Notes: generated by a model not told the origin, from the sequence alone. Positions 1-10,509 are shown, counted from the first letter of the stretch. The stretch: 64,000 bases of DNA from Spirometra erinaceieuropaei (GCA_902702965.1 CACRXP010000089.1:630463-694462), one strand, 5' to 3'. Program-made: numbers and translations.

Positions 1-900
1 TGTCTATATGTGTGATTCAAATAGCTTTGTTTTGTTGAAGGAGAATGAATATGCTCATAAAATTGATATATTTAAGTGGAAAAGATTCAGGGTGTTAACC
101 ACCCTAAAAGAATTATTAAAGCCTACTTTAACTCAGCCAATGAGATCACAGCTTATTGCGTGTAGAATGTCGTCGATGATGAAAATTATTGGTAAGATTA
201 CATGAAAACTGACAATGTCGAATAACTAACTCTATCGCGCCGCTTACCGTGGAATGATTATGAACAGATAGCTTTGGTAAAAATGTGTATGATATTAAGA
301 AAATAGTGTTCATAATTTCCATTTGGACAAATAAAGGTTGCAAGTAACGCTTCGTTACAATATTATTTGCCTGAGGATTTGATTTAATCAACCAACTCAA
401 CATTTTGCGGCGTCGACTGATTTGTCCGTAACTGCGCTAGATCCTGTAAAGAATTTTAGAGGTTTCAGGACACGACTGTACTCCGTTCGAATTCACTGCC
501 AGGTGGCGCCAATTGTTTTTCTGTGGACTCGGGGAAATTCGGACTTCAACGGACACGAATATTGCGAACGTAGACGTTTGACCACTCGTTGCTAATGGTA
601 AAAGCGGACTCCAAATTCCAAACAACGGTCCGCTCAAAGGCATCTGGTTTGACTAGCTTTAAATTTTCGCGTAAAATGACGGTCGTAAGGCATAAAATAT
701 TTGGAATTTAGTCCTACGACCAAAATGTAATCAAGAAAACCGTTGCGAATTTATAAACTTCAGCGTTAATGTTTCTTCTAAACAGGGTAAATAATCACAC
801 TCAGGGCATGCAAATGAATATTATTGGAAGTAAAATTATAAAAGAGCTGAACTGCCAAATCATTGTCATAGCTGTTATTGCCGTTTTGGGATATAGTTGC
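1..900. other. No recognisable gene
   Basis: Short open frames exist here but none resembles a known domain or shows convincing splice sites. I see no repeat shared with the rest of the window. Confidence 0.5.
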
Positions 901-914
901 GAAAGTTCAAATTG

Positions 915-1345
915 TAAAAGTCAAAAAGCATTTGGCTAGCATACGTCTGGTTTGATAAATTCTCATCAGGTCTGTACATATATATGGCTAATGAAGTAAC
1001 AAATAAAAAGATATAGACAAGTAGATAATCATGCTGTAGCTCGAGTTTTGGGACGGGATGGAGAGAGGAGATAAACATCACAATTTCAGTCAGCGCCAGA
1101 GAGAAGGCAGGTCCCGTCGACGGTAATTACATGCGAGTGGCTGGCTTGGTGGCTTTGAGGTATGGCAACTGTAAGACCGGTATGAAGTTCTTCTGTGAGC
1201 ATTGGACCGGTCCGCGTAGCCTGATTGCAGCGCCTTTGCCGTAGCCAACAAGCGCTTCCCAAGTATTTTTAAAAAAGATTGATGAGACTCTATAAATCAC
1301 TCTGAAGGCCTCTGTGGCGTCTGCACGGCGGATGCTTGCCCGTGC
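915..1345 (-). mobile_element. 5'-truncated Penelope-like element (PLE) remnant, 3' end
   Basis: Read on the minus strand, about 1345 down to 1150 translates to a stretch resembling the end of a PLE GIY-YIG domain (fragments EAFRVIYRV, GAAIRLRGPVQC and QKNF). It parallels the copy at 59.5-59.9 kb, which reads ETFRAIYRV and EATVIRLQRPVLC. It then runs into an untranslated region whose last part (about 1000-925) matches the 3' end of the 59-60 kb copy, including the block GCCAAATGCT. The catalytic part of the nuclease and all of the RT are missing, so this is a dead 3' fragment, the usual outcome of incomplete target-primed reverse transcription. Both edges are estimates. Confidence 0.75.
932..976 (-). 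ncRNA. Degenerate hammerhead-ribozyme-like motif in PLE 3' end
   Basis: On the minus strand, positions 969-962 read CTGATGAG, the hammerhead core box, followed by a short spacer. Where the second box GAAA is expected the sequence is CAAA, so the essential G12 is changed and the motif should be inactive. A GCCA follows the expected cleavage region, as in the other copies. Hammerheads in PLEs are established knowledge; inactivity is inferred from the substitution. Confidence 0.5.
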
Positions 1346-1449
1346 CTTTTAACTTATAACGTTAATAGTCATAATGCGCATGTCCGAAGAGTATTTATCA
1401 AAAGCAGACGTTTGCTCTCTAAATTGCCTTTCAAAGCTTACAAATAATT

Positions 1450-1562
1450 TACTTTGACGAATTGTGAACAACGCGGTGCCTAAGTGGGATTTGAATTCAT
1501 GGCAGCAATGGGTGGCTTTAGTATAGCTGACACTCTAGTCACCTGAGATACGAGCCCCCACC
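1450..1562 (-). repeat. tRNA-derived SINE, family S1 (copy a)
   Basis: On the minus strand the sequence has a pol III A-box-like block (TCTCAGGTGACTAGAG) and, about 50 bases on, a B-box-like block (AATTCAAATCCC). A tail containing TTCACAATTCGTCAAA follows. Blocks and spacing recur at 1748-1860 and 36857-36968, which defines a dispersed family rather than a tRNA gene. The cloverleaf is imperfect, so a functional tRNA is unlikely. Confidence 0.6.
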
Positions 1563-1747
1563 TGAGAACACATATGAAATCTGCCGTAACACCTATGAAT
1601 TACGTGGCCCTAGTTAACTCCAGATATATTACTTAGGAGATCCTGCTTGGGCAGTCAGCTTGCTGTATCAGATTTTGTGGATTCAGACGTTGCAGTAGGT
1701 TGGAGGGGTAAACTAGACCCAAATTTTATTAAATTGGCGTCGTCCAG

Positions 1748-1860
1748 TGGGGCCTCTTTACTCAGGTGGCTAGAGCTTTGGCTGTATTCAAGCCTCCCTC
1801 TTCTGTCATGGCTTCGAATCTCACTAAGGTACGGGGTTTTTCACAGTTGGATCAAAGTGA
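1748..1860 (+). repeat. tRNA-derived SINE, family S1 (copy b)
   Basis: Plus-strand copy of the S1 family. An A-box-like block ACTCAGGTGGCTAGAGC (about 1760) and a B-box-like block GGCTTCGAATCTC (about 1810) are followed by the shared tail GTTTTTCACAGTTGGATCAA. Its head points away from copy a, 186 bases to the left. The open frame across it (1647-1889) is incidental. Confidence 0.6.
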
Positions 1861-1889
1861 GATCGTTGTTAGAAATGACGAAACGGTGA

Positions 1890-3405
1890 CGGTTCACGAT
1901 TTCTGGGCTCTAGGCCAGGCAATTAGAAAGAATGCAGTTGTCTGACGTGCTGTAGAAAGTCATATAAAGCCTGCCGGAGGACCGCTATGTTGTCAGAAAT
2001 TCTAGAAGACGAGCAACTTACCCCTATATTGGTGCACGCGCTGATGTTTCTCGCATTTATACGACTGGTACTTAATCACGGTTTAGCTTCGTATGAAAAG
2101 TGCACGTAAAATAGATCACTGTAATCCGAGAAAAATGAAGTGCTTACCGGGTCATGGGAATTGTATTGCTGACTCTGCGGAGAGCTTGGTCGGCTCGACA
2201 TTATCGAAGCGTTTATTGCGAAAATCGATCAAAATTTTCATAAACGGCCAAATTAATTGATCTGGTGAACACTTCTTTTTTCTCACATTATCGACCTAGA
2301 TCTCTTACGTTTACTAATCTGAAATCAACATAAACATAAATGAGTAAGGATATCTCCATCATGAGTTTGTCTAACTTTTGCCCCAGTCCTATTGCCAAAT
2401 AATTGCAAGGGCTAATTCATACTCGACGCTTGTAACAGCTACAAATGCGGGCTAGGATTAACCTCCAGGGACCCTGTGACAAGCTGCCGTCCATCGGACG
2501 AGGAGTCTCCGCCGTCGTCTTTGCTGGACCACTGTGTTCGCAGCCCCTCGTGGACAATCGTCCCCAGACCCGGTTTATTTTTGTAATAAGGCTTCCCTGT
2601 TAGTTTATTTGTGCATAGTTCGTCTAGTATGCAGGAACCACCAAAAATCTCCCTTTCTTCTGCCCGCCTCCGTAATGTCATTCAGCTTCGTTACTGTGTG
2701 AAGCGTTTGCATCGTCTAAGTTTCCACTTTATTTTTCTGCTCTTGTGTTCTGTATGTTTTCCAGTGTGCATCAATAGCAAAGCTATCTTTTTGTCTGCAA
2801 TACGAAACTGAACGTTTGGCTTTAGTCTGCTGTAAATTTCAGCAATTGAAATTGTGGTTATAACTAACTGTTCTGATAAGGCCTGTTTAAGATACACGAG
2901 TACGTGATATCAGTCTTGGGGATGATTCACTTTTGGATTCTAGATTTTGAGTTATCGTCAGTAGGCGCGATTTGGACATCGCCGTAGGAGGTATAAGCAC
3001 AGGAATGCGCCACTGACGCAATATAAATTCAACAAAGAGATTTGAAATATCGCGTAAAGTCACCAGGGCGTGTATGAGCATTAACACATGGCAGATACTA
3101 GTCGAAAGCTATCGTATACTATAATACCACGGTGATGTTAAAAAATCTTCTCATAATGGCTTTTGTTCTTATTTTGTTATTGAGCCATTTAAAATTATAA
3201 GGAAATAGGCAAGTGCTATGGTGACTAATTAATCTTTATCTGCTTACAATACCAGTGAAAATAAAATGTTTGGTTTTTTAGAAGACGTCGAATAACTTTT
3301 ATGAGCGATATATTATTAATTTCCAACATTGCTTGATTAACTAACAAAACCACATTTGGTTTTTAAATCGTGCCAACTGTAGGAATTCGGCTTTTGCCCC
3401 AGACA
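1890..3405. other. No recognisable gene
   Basis: AT-rich sequence with only short frames. I find no domain, splice structure or repeat that links it to other parts of the window. Confidence 0.5.
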
Positions 3406-3416
3406 ATATAGCTACA
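3406..3416. repeat. Left target-site duplication of PLE (candidate)
   Basis: The 11 bases ATATAGCTACA occur here and again at 5663-5673, exactly outside the two ends of the PLE. An exact 11-base match at both boundaries is what target-primed insertion would leave; PLE duplications vary in length. Confidence 0.7.
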
Positions 3417-3442
3417 TTGAAGCAGTGTTTTCCCGGGATAAA

Positions 3443-3518
3443 TTTGAACAAGGCGAAGGCGACAAAGCATGCAGAATTTAATGACGTCATAAATTTCGAG
3501 ACCTCTCATTCAGCTGCA
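3443..3518 (-). repeat. Left terminal inverted repeat of PLE
   Basis: This 76-base arm is the reverse complement of 5588-5663 with one difference (GAAGGC here, GAAGAC in the complement). It contains the near-palindrome around TGACGTCA and, read on the minus strand, the same hammerhead-like boxes as the right arm. Beyond the arms the sequences diverge at once. Confidence 0.9.
3467..3518 (-). ncRNA. Antisense hammerhead-like fold in left PLE arm
   Basis: The minus strand reads CTGAATGA, a short hairpin GAGGTCTC, then GAAA and a near-palindromic stem, ending in CTGCATGC. It is the mirror image of the right-arm motif. Stem I is shorter here because the upstream strand reads CTTTGCAG, giving about 5 base pairs. 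An extra A splits the CTGATGA box, so activity is uncertain. Confidence 0.45.
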
Positions 3519-3535
3519 AAGGGTCAGAGGACAAC

Positions 3536-5308
3536 GTGAGATGGTTGAAAGCGAACTTCGTAGATATCGCCTATCAATACAGAACTTTCCCGACTATGCA
3601 ACGCTCACTGCTAACCAGACAACACATCTCGGCCCTAAATGACCTACGTAAGACTACTGAAGTTGTCATCTCAAGACGTGACAAAGGAAGCGGGGTCGTG
3701 ATCCTAAACAAGACTGATTACGTGAGAAAGATGGAAGCGATAGTGAGTGACACCAGCAAATTTTCCTCGAAAGCCCATGAGAGAGAAGAAACAAAAGCGC
3801 TAGAAGACCTTATTGGGAGAATGGTTAAATCGTTACTTGAAAAGCAAATAATAGACGAGAACATGGCTGCGTGTCTTAGGCCTGTAGGGTCGCATATTCC
3901 CAGACTATATGGACTGCCAAAATTGCACAAACCAGGGGTACCATTACGACCGATTCTATCAATGAGGAATTCACCTCAACATAAACTTGCCCAATGGTTA
4001 GTGAAGCAAATCGAACCAATCAGACGCAACCTTGCCGTTTATACTACCAAAGAGACTTTCTCCTTTGTAGATGAGCTTAAGCATCAGAATCTACTGAATA
4101 AACACATGATCTCGCTTGACGTGCAGAGCCTGTTTACAAACGTGCCACTGGATGAAACAATTGACGTAATTTGTGAGCATGCGGGTGAAACACACCTACC
4201 ACCAGAGCAACTACGGGAACTACTACAGATATGCACAAAGAATGTACAGTTCTTGTTCAACGGGCGGCTGTATAGACAGATCGACGTTGTAGCTATAGGC
4301 AGTCCATTGGGGCCAGTCCTAGCGGACATTTTAATGTCTAATCTAGAGCGAAAACTAGCTCGGAACTTACAACGAGCCTCATTCTATAGGCGATATGTAG
4401 ATGACATTTTCGCTATAGTCAAAAACCCAGGCGACGGAGAACTACTGCTAAAGGCTCTGAACAAAGCACATGCAAAGATCAAATTTACGATCAAGCATGT
4501 GAAGAATGACACACTACCTTTCCTGGATATTCTTGTACGTAGGCGAGCAGACGGCTCTATTCAGAGATCCATCTATCGAAAACCCACCTGGAAAGGACAA
4601 TACATGCACTTCCTCAGTTTCGTTCCAATTCAGAGAAAACGGAACTTGGTTTTGTGCCTGTTCAATAGAGCCACCAGAATCTGCTCCTCAGATACGATCG
4701 ATGACGAGCTTACTTTCCTAAAAAACGTTTTTCTTGCAAACGGGTATCCGGAGAAATTCATCGATAAATATCGCCATCCCAGACAAGAAACTCCTGAAGA
4801 AATATCTGTACCTAAAAAGTCCGTGACCATCTACCTCCCCTTTAAGGGTGATAATGTGTCAAACGTGATCAAGCGACGACTTCGGTGCACTATCGAAAAG
4901 ACGTATGCCGCCTCTAAATTGTTGTTCATAAGTACCACAACCGCCATCCCAGTTAGACCAGCTAAAGACATTTTGCCTATGCACGCCACATCAAATTGTA
5001 TTTATGAGTTTACATGTAGTTGCGGATGCAAGTACATCGGGCGCACGCAAAGGCAATTGGCAGCTCGGTCAGCTGAACACATGCCGAAGTGGCTGCTTAA
5101 GGCGGAAAATAAGGTACCCAGAAGCTCAATCACAAAGCACCTATTGGACACGGGCCATACGGTGGACCAAATGGTTGCATTCAAGGTCCTGTTTCGGGCG
5201 ACGACCGGGCGTCTCTTGCGCTTTGCAGAGGCCGCTGCAATACGGAGGAGGAAACCAGAACTCTGTAAGCAGCTTGACCATGTGATAAACCTGGCACTGC
5301 CATGGTAA
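3536..5308 (+). CDS. PLE reverse transcriptase with C-terminal GIY-YIG endonuclease
   Basis: The protein copies element RNA into DNA at a nick made by its own nuclease. Counting from 3536: a DKG motif (49-51), the PLE hallmark YGLPKLHKP (125-133), RT motif A with LDVQSLFTNVP (194-204), motif B GSPLGPVLA (255-263), catalytic YVDD (287-290) and a LPFLDILV block (327-334). The GIY-YIG nuclease follows, with CIY at 488-490, KYIGRTQRQL at 499-508, EH at 514-515 and the probable metal-binding Glu near 564. A CSCGC cluster lies just before it. The frame is open from 3485, inside the inverted repeat. The listed start is a GTG and the first ATG is at 3596, so the true start is unclear. At about 590 residues it is shorter than typical full-length PLE proteins, probably lacking N-terminal sequence. 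No stops or frameshifts interrupt it. Confidence 0.9.
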   Translation: MRWLKANFVDIAYQYRTFPTMQRSLLTRQHISALNDLRKTTEVVISRRDKGSGVVILNKTDYVRKMEAIVSDTSKFSSKAHEREETKALEDLIGRMVKSLLEKQIIDENMAACLRPVGSHIPRLYGLPKLHKPGVPLRPILSMRNSPQHKLAQWLVKQIEPIRRNLAVYTTKETFSFVDELKHQNLLNKHMISLDVQSLFTNVPLDETIDVICEHAGETHLPPEQLRELLQICTKNVQFLFNGRLYRQIDVVAIGSPLGPVLADILMSNLERKLARNLQRASFYRRYVDDIFAIVKNPGDGELLLKALNKAHAKIKFTIKHVKNDTLPFLDILVRRRADGSIQRSIYRKPTWKGQYMHFLSFVPIQRKRNLVLCLFNRATRICSSDTIDDELTFLKNVFLANGYPEKFIDKYRHPRQETPEEISVPKKSVTIYLPFKGDNVSNVIKRRLRCTIEKTYAASKLLFISTTTAIPVRPAKDILPMHATSNCIYEFTCSCGCKYIGRTQRQLAARSAEHMPKWLLKAENKVPRSSITKHLLDTGHTVDQMVAFKVLFRATTGRLLRFAEAAAIRRRKPELCKQLDHVINLALPW

Positions 5309-5584
5309 TTATCGATTATGGACGAGACCCTGTTCCCATGTCCGCCCTCTCATTTTGCCCCTCACCCGCCCCCCCCTCTCCCCGGCATGACTGAATGCTC
5401 CCCGCACGTTGCACTCCAAATCACGCCGCACCAGTTCTCTCATACTTGGATGACTTCTCTCCCCCCCCTCACCATATGCACCCGCATACTAGACCCATGT
5501 TTCAGGTTACCTATCACGTTTTAGTTCTCTAGGTCGATCGTTGATTGAACAGTTTTTGCCTTGTAATATAACTATGCAATGACC

Positions 5585-5638
5585 GTGTGCAGCTGAATGA
5601 GAGGTCTCGAAATTTATGACGTCATTAAATTCTGCATG
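5585..5638 (+). ncRNA. Hammerhead-ribozyme-like fold in right PLE arm
   Basis: GTGTGCAG (5585-5592) pairs with CTGCATGC (5631-5638) to make stem I, eight pairs if G-U is allowed. Between them lie CTGAATGA (core box with one extra A), the hairpin GAGGTCTC, GAAA (5609-5612), and an AT-rich stem III around TGACGTCAT. The predicted cleavage dinucleotide falls just before stem I. PLEs are known to carry hammerheads; the single-base insertion in the first box is unusual and may lower or abolish activity. Confidence 0.55.
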
Positions 5639-5663
5639 CTTTGTCGTCTTCGCCTTGTTCAAA
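5588..5663 (+). repeat. Right terminal inverted repeat of PLE
   Basis: This is the counterpart of 3443-3518, with 75 of 76 positions matching in inverted orientation. It sits at the 3' edge of the element, directly before the right copy of ATATAGCTACA. Confidence 0.9.
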
Positions 5664-5673
5664 TATAGCTACA
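5663..5673. repeat. Right target-site duplication of PLE (candidate)
   Basis: Second copy of the 11-base word seen at 3406-3416. Its first base overlaps the last base of the inverted repeat, so the exact element edge is ambiguous by a base. Confidence 0.65.
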
Positions 5674-5679
5674 GTTCGG

Positions 5680-8095
5680 ATAGCGGCCAAGCCCAATACG
5701 TGGCAGAAACACTTTTGTGCATGAAATGCACGAACTGCGATATTGATAATGTAATCGAATCAGGTATTAAACCATGAATAAATTACTGATTTTTATCTTC
5801 ATTAGCATTATAGTGCTGCAAAGAAACGATTTAACGTGCGCTTATCTCCCAAATTTTCCTGGCAAACGCAACAACGATATTACTATAACGCTTGCATTCA
5901 GAGTGAAAATAATACTCAAAACGGACCAATAAATGACAAAAGTAAATCAAACGGGAGAAAATCTGTCCTCATATAAACTGATACAATGAAATCCTTCCTT
6001 ACTTTCATTTGTTAGCACCAAAATCTGGCTTACACTAAATAAATTTTTATCTCTGCTCCAAAAACTCTTCAGTCATGGTGAGAGCCTTTTTAATAATTCA
6101 TAAACTTCGTGGGACTAAAGTTCTGTCAGGAGGTCTGACTGATCGATCTTAACGGTTGCTAAATAATTTGAGTAAAGTACTGTAACCAAAAATGCGAAAA
6201 TACTAAAGAAAAGACAATGACTTTATTTAATAACATAAGAACGTTAATGTTTATTTTATATAACGAGTAAAAAAGACCAAGTGGCAGTTTAGAAGGCCGT
6301 AGACAGTTAGCTACAGGATTTCATTTTTTCGCTCAGTACAAAATTATTGCGTTGGAAAGAGCCTCGATTCTTGTGAGGAGGTCAAATATGAACGGACCAA
6401 CTGACCTCTTTACGCTCATTAGCTTTTTGTCGCAGATTTAATTTGTTGCCAAAAAGATACGAACACGTTACGGCTGCCAACGCATAAGACATTGTGCATA
6501 GTACGAGACGTCGTAGTCTTTAAATAGACGCTTTTATTCATGCAAACAGTGCATGTTAGTTGTCACTTGCAATATAAAGTGCGTGACCTAACTCATGAAA
6601 TGTGTCGAAATTTACGAATGATTGCCAATCACTCGCAAAACGACACCATTTTATGAGTTAAATGTCTATGTTATTAAGTTCAAGTTTAAAAGAATTAAAA
6701 AATAAAAGAAATATTATAGGCAGAGTTGCGTTGTTTAGAAATGTCGATCTATTTTGAAAAGCACAATATTCCGAAAACGTCAGAAATGGCTCCAATTAAG
6801 AAAATAAATTAAAAATGTATTCTCATACCATACACGTAGTAAATATGAAAGTAGACAAAATCACGTCTACGGGCAGCGTTTCAGTTAAGTTTACATCTAA
6901 ATATCGTTAACTAGGTAGTGTGATTTCATATATGACGGTTTGTCAACTGACTACATTCTCGGTGTAGATTCCAAAACTGGTTTCCAGTGCTTCATAATTT
7001 CATTACCGATTTGGCGTTAAATGAGATGGGGTTCAAAAAGAGAAGCTGGACTTTGCTTGATTTCGCCAACAAGGACGTCGTAGTATCAAAAGTTTTCATA
7101 AGGTGACATGCCATGAAGCGGGTCGTTGTCTAATAAATTTAAATACAACTGACAGGCGTGATCGTAAACAAACCATTTTGTGTTTATAGAGAGAAACTTT
7201 CTCCCATTAAATTAATTAATACTCTTCGTTCGTTTTGGACTACGTTGAGTTTAGGATCGGCCTCGAAATATTGCTGAATACTTCATGAGTTTCAGTGTTT
7301 TCATCCGAAAGCCCAAAAAGGCAGATTCCGAATTAGCTGTCTTTTGAGAACTTTAAAATAAGATTGTTTTTGAAGGCATTTACAGAATAACTGAGTGTTT
7401 AGGCGCTCATTTTTATGAAGATGGTTGCTTGTGTCGCATTTGAAGACTCATTCAAACATCAGACTTCATTTTTGAGAAAAATAACTGTCCACAAGGAAAG
7501 TCACCAACAAATATGCCTTGGATAAATGAGACAACTTTCCTGAATAAGTTACCTCTTTAGGAAGGGCTTTATTACTGCACTTAGTCGACGGATTTCTGTG
7601 TACGTTGCGTTTTTGCAAAACGAGGCCAAGTAAAAATTTGACATCTTTAACGGCTTCTTTCACGTTCCAAAGCAACACTAGTATTTTTCCAAGGTAATTG
7701 CAAAAACATGCCATTCTGTATACATTGAGGCCATTTTCACTGCTTTTGCTTGCTTTTAGGCTCCGTTCTTCGATTGTGAATGTACAGCAGCTAGCCCATA
7801 CAAGTACTGATACTTTAATGAAATTAAAATTGTTTTTCTCGTTCTATTTCTGAAAAACATACGCACAGAATTTAAAATACTAGAAAAGAAGTGCGTCATA
7901 TGTTTAAAGCTGTAAATGACCATTCCATGAGCGAGAGAGGGAGAGGGGAATTTGCTTTATTTAGAAATCGTAAGTTCACAATTTTCGGCAAAGAAATTGG
8001 CTCTATTCACTGTGGGCAGGAAATAAGTAAGAGATTATTCAAGAGTCAAAGAAACGATTATTATGGGGATAGTTCAAGTCTTATCTTCTGTATTT
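5680..8095. other. No recognisable gene
   Basis: AT-rich sequence with short unremarkable frames. The only linked feature is a 43-base fragment (6579-6621) matching the terminus of the foldback family at 15-19 kb. Confidence 0.5.
6579..6621 (+). repeat. Terminal fragment of foldback family
   Basis: The string GTGCGTGACC, then CTCATGAAATG after a short spacer, matches the left terminus at 18058 and the complement of the right termini at 19026 and 32971. Only about 40 bases are alignable, so this is a scrap or a strongly decayed copy. Confidence 0.45.
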
Positions 8096-8308
8096 CTGTC
8101 TCTGCGCACGTAAGATAGCGCGCTAGGAATGGCAATACAGAAGCTCGATAAGCCGATGTGCGACAGGATATAAGTCGGAAGCTGCGGCGCATCGGGCGGG
8201 AAGACTTCGCAGAAATAAGATCAAAATGCAAGGGATGGGTAACGTCATCTATAATCCGACCAGCAAATTGCTTGACCGTATTGAAATGTCGTTGTAGGAT
8301 AGTGTCAA

Positions 8309-9115
8309 CTAAGAAAGATAAGAAACACCTACTGCAGTAGAGAGCATTCGAAGGACTCGTTTCAAAATTAAAAGATCCTTTTTTAGCAAAGCAGGAAAAA
8401 TGACAGGGAAGCAGTATAGGATAAGAGGCAGAATGCAGGCATCAATGAATCGCCAGACTAAGGGTTGAGGTGTGTGGTAGGAATGTAAACGACGTATGTA
8501 GTAAAGAAGTTTACGAACTGTAATAAAAAGGGACTCAATATGGAGGGAAAATGAAAGATTTGAGGACAAAGTAAAGCCGAGGTACCTGAAAGAGGATACT
8601 TCGTTAGGAAGAATGTCAGAGGAATCAGGATTAGGGGAGGGCCGCAGTCGAAAAATACACTGAACGGATTTTTGGTTGTTAATTAGGAGACCATTTTCCT
8701 CCGACCACGCCAGGACATGGTTTAGGCCATCCTTTAGAGACCGGAGGTGTGTCTGACTTTTGAGAGGGTGCCCAACAACCACATCATCAGCATACTGGAC
8801 CAGAAGAAAGTCATTAGGGGACCTTAGATCGTCAGTGTGGAGGGCGGAAAGGTGAGAGGATAGAATGGACCCTTGGAGAACACCGCAGTCATTGGGAAGG
8901 ATCAAAGATTTCCGCTTGTCAGATTGGACAAATTGAGTACGGAAGGTAAAATTATCTCTAAGCCAAGAGACGACCCAGCCTGGAGAGCCGCATGCGGAGG
9001 TTTTGGTAAGGAGAAGAGGGCGCGGGACGGTATTGAAGACGGCGGAGTAATCAAGAAAAGCGCACGCATACTCGCGGCAACCCTTGTCTAATGCTTTTAG
9101 GGCAGAGTTAACCAC
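8309..9115 (-). pseudogene. LINE-A reverse transcriptase fragment
   Basis: A 268-residue open stretch containing RT motif A (LDYSAVFNTVPRPLL), motif B (GVLQGSILSSHL), the catalytic QYADDVVVGHP, and a following LLINNQKSVQ block (motif D region). Upstream, across stops between 9116 and 9320, the same strand continues the RT fingers with a readable PIHKK block. Downstream the frame is lost at about 8309 and resumes in another frame. It would have made cDNA by target-primed reverse transcription. Apart from the YADD motif being intact, the coding unit is broken at both ends. Confidence 0.85.
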
Positions 9116-9319
9116 AAGAGCGACAGCATCTAAAGTACTCCGTTTGGCTTTATATGCAAACTATAAAGAGTCGGAAAAAATGGAAGAAAAAGGCTTTATG
9201 ATTTCTAGGGCAACTCTTTCAACAAGCTTTAGTATTGCAGAGGAGCAGGCAATTGGACGAAAAGATTTAGGACCAAAGCTAGCGGGCTTTTTATGGATGG
9301 GAGTGATTCTCACTCTACG

Positions 9320-9849
9320 CTAGGCGTCGGGAATCTTGGACTCCATGAAAGACATGTTGATTAGGTGCGTTAAAATAACGGCTATCTGAGAACTGCAAGA
9401 TTTAAGAAGAAAAGGCGAGACACCATCCGGTCTGGCAGCTGTTGATCCACGGACGTTTTTAAGGTGTTTCTCTACTGTTGCCAAAGACACGGGTTGGAAT
9501 GTACTCTGTGATAGGGGAATTTCATCTAAGGGAAGATGGGAGTCATTGTGACTAAATATAAAATTTTTATTTAAGGAGTCTAAATCTGCATCCACATGCG
9601 CCACTGTGTTGCGATGGCCAGTGAGACGCTTAATATTTTTCCAAATCTCAGCTGAGGAAGGGGGGAAAGGGGGGAGTAAGAAGAGGAAAAACGTTGGCGG
9701 ACAAACAGGCTATTTAGCCTGTCAATCTCTGTTTTTATTAAGACGGTAACGTCCTTAAGGCCATCACGTAAGCCTAGCTTGTAAAGGAGTTCTTTTTTTC
9801 GTCTTAACGATTTCAGATAGGGGGAAGAAATTCTATCCGGTCGTACCAT
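9320..9849 (-). pseudogene. LINE-A linker between endonuclease and RT
   Basis: Two overlapping frames on the minus strand (9580-9849 and 9320-9604) join by a frameshift near 9590. The second contains STAARPDGVSPFLLKSC, the pre-RT motif usually written as PG.DG....LLK in LINEs, followed by LTHLINMSF. The first is a basic, coiled-looking linker with little conservation. It lies directly upstream of the RT fragment on the same strand. Confidence 0.7.
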
Positions 9850-9888
9850 AACAGTATCAAGAGAGCAGCAAATATCGAAAATTTCATT

Positions 9889-10389
9889 TTAAAACGCTGT
9901 CAGGTTGGAAGAACAGGATTCAACATTATATTGTTCAAGGAAAGTGGGGATAGTAAGGAAAATGCAAGTCTGAAGCAAGAGAATGTTTTCGGCGGACGTG
10001 TTGCGAACCTTAACCTTTCTCTCAGGCTTGGCAAGCAGTGCACGTTTAGAAGTGGAATAGATTTTTGGAAGACACAATAAAGTGGAATGGTCAGAACCTG
10101 ACAATGGAGCCCTATTTTTTACCCAAAAAAGCTTGCTGTGATTAGTCAGAATATGGTTAAGAGGGGCATCTGCGCGAGTATTAAAAGACACAGGATTATC
10201 GAAGCCTAAAACTGTAAGGATACGTAAATTCACGCGATTAAAATCGCCGCATAAGAGAGTAAGATAGTCGCAGGATAATATATCAAGTTTATGTGAGAAA
10301 AAGTCGAAAAAACGGGTTAGTGCACCTTCACAGGAAGAGGGGGGAATGTAAATACTAGCAAATATGATGCCCTTAAAATTACTTAACAA
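9889..10389 (-). pseudogene. LINE-A APE-type endonuclease fragment
   Basis: The 166-residue frame contains FASIYIPPSS, LLCGDFN, LNHILTN and GSDHSTLL, which correspond to the central and C-terminal motifs of apurinic-like LINE endonucleases (the GDFN Asp/Asn and the SDH catalytic His). The N-terminal catalytic part is not in this frame. A stop lies just upstream and the listed start is a TTG, so it is a fragment. A 30-40 residue stretch in another frame continues to about 10500 but is not clearly recognisable. Confidence 0.8.
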
Positions 10390-10509
10390 CCGGGCCTACA
10401 TAAATCAGCGATGACATTTATCAAACCATCAGAGTAAGAGAAAAGGGACTTACAATCTCTACACCAACGTCGATTCGAAGTTTGAATGCGAATTGCCATC
10501 CAAACCGTG

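Larger units (their letters stand above)
3417..5662 (+). mobile_element. Near-complete Penelope-like retroelement with inverted termini
   Basis: A 2.2-kb element bounded by an 11-base direct repeat. It contains 26 bases of left leader, a 76-base inverted repeat (3443-3518), one long ORF encoding RT plus GIY-YIG endonuclease, a pyrimidine-rich 3' untranslated region with C runs around 5360-5480, and the matching inverted repeat (5588-5663). The arms differ at one of 76 positions, and the ORF has no stop or frameshift, so the insertion looks young. PLE copies commonly carry terminal repeats in direct or inverted orientation and are often 5'-truncated. Here the reading frame runs into the left arm, so the canonical N-terminus appears to be missing. 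It differs clearly from the other PLE copies in the window in its 3' sequence. Confidence 0.88.
8100..10500 (-). mobile_element. Decayed LINE-A (APE endonuclease plus RT)
   Basis: On the minus strand, from high to low coordinates, there are traces of an endonuclease, a linker, an RT and a typical LINE C-terminal tail. The tail (about 8270-8125) reads through a frameshift into HPLHFDLI and SAYRASVLPFLARYLT, a pattern common at the end of CR1/Jockey-type proteins. Stops and frameshifts separate the pieces, so the copy is inactive. Clade assignment to the CR1/Jockey group is an inference from motif style. Confidence 0.8.

Noticed and set aside
1647..1889. 80-codon plus-strand frame as a gene
   Set aside because: It overlaps an S1 SINE copy and has no conservation in the other copies.
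3718..4830. Several minus-strand frames of 66-81 codons
   Set aside because: They are antisense shadows of the intact PLE ORF.
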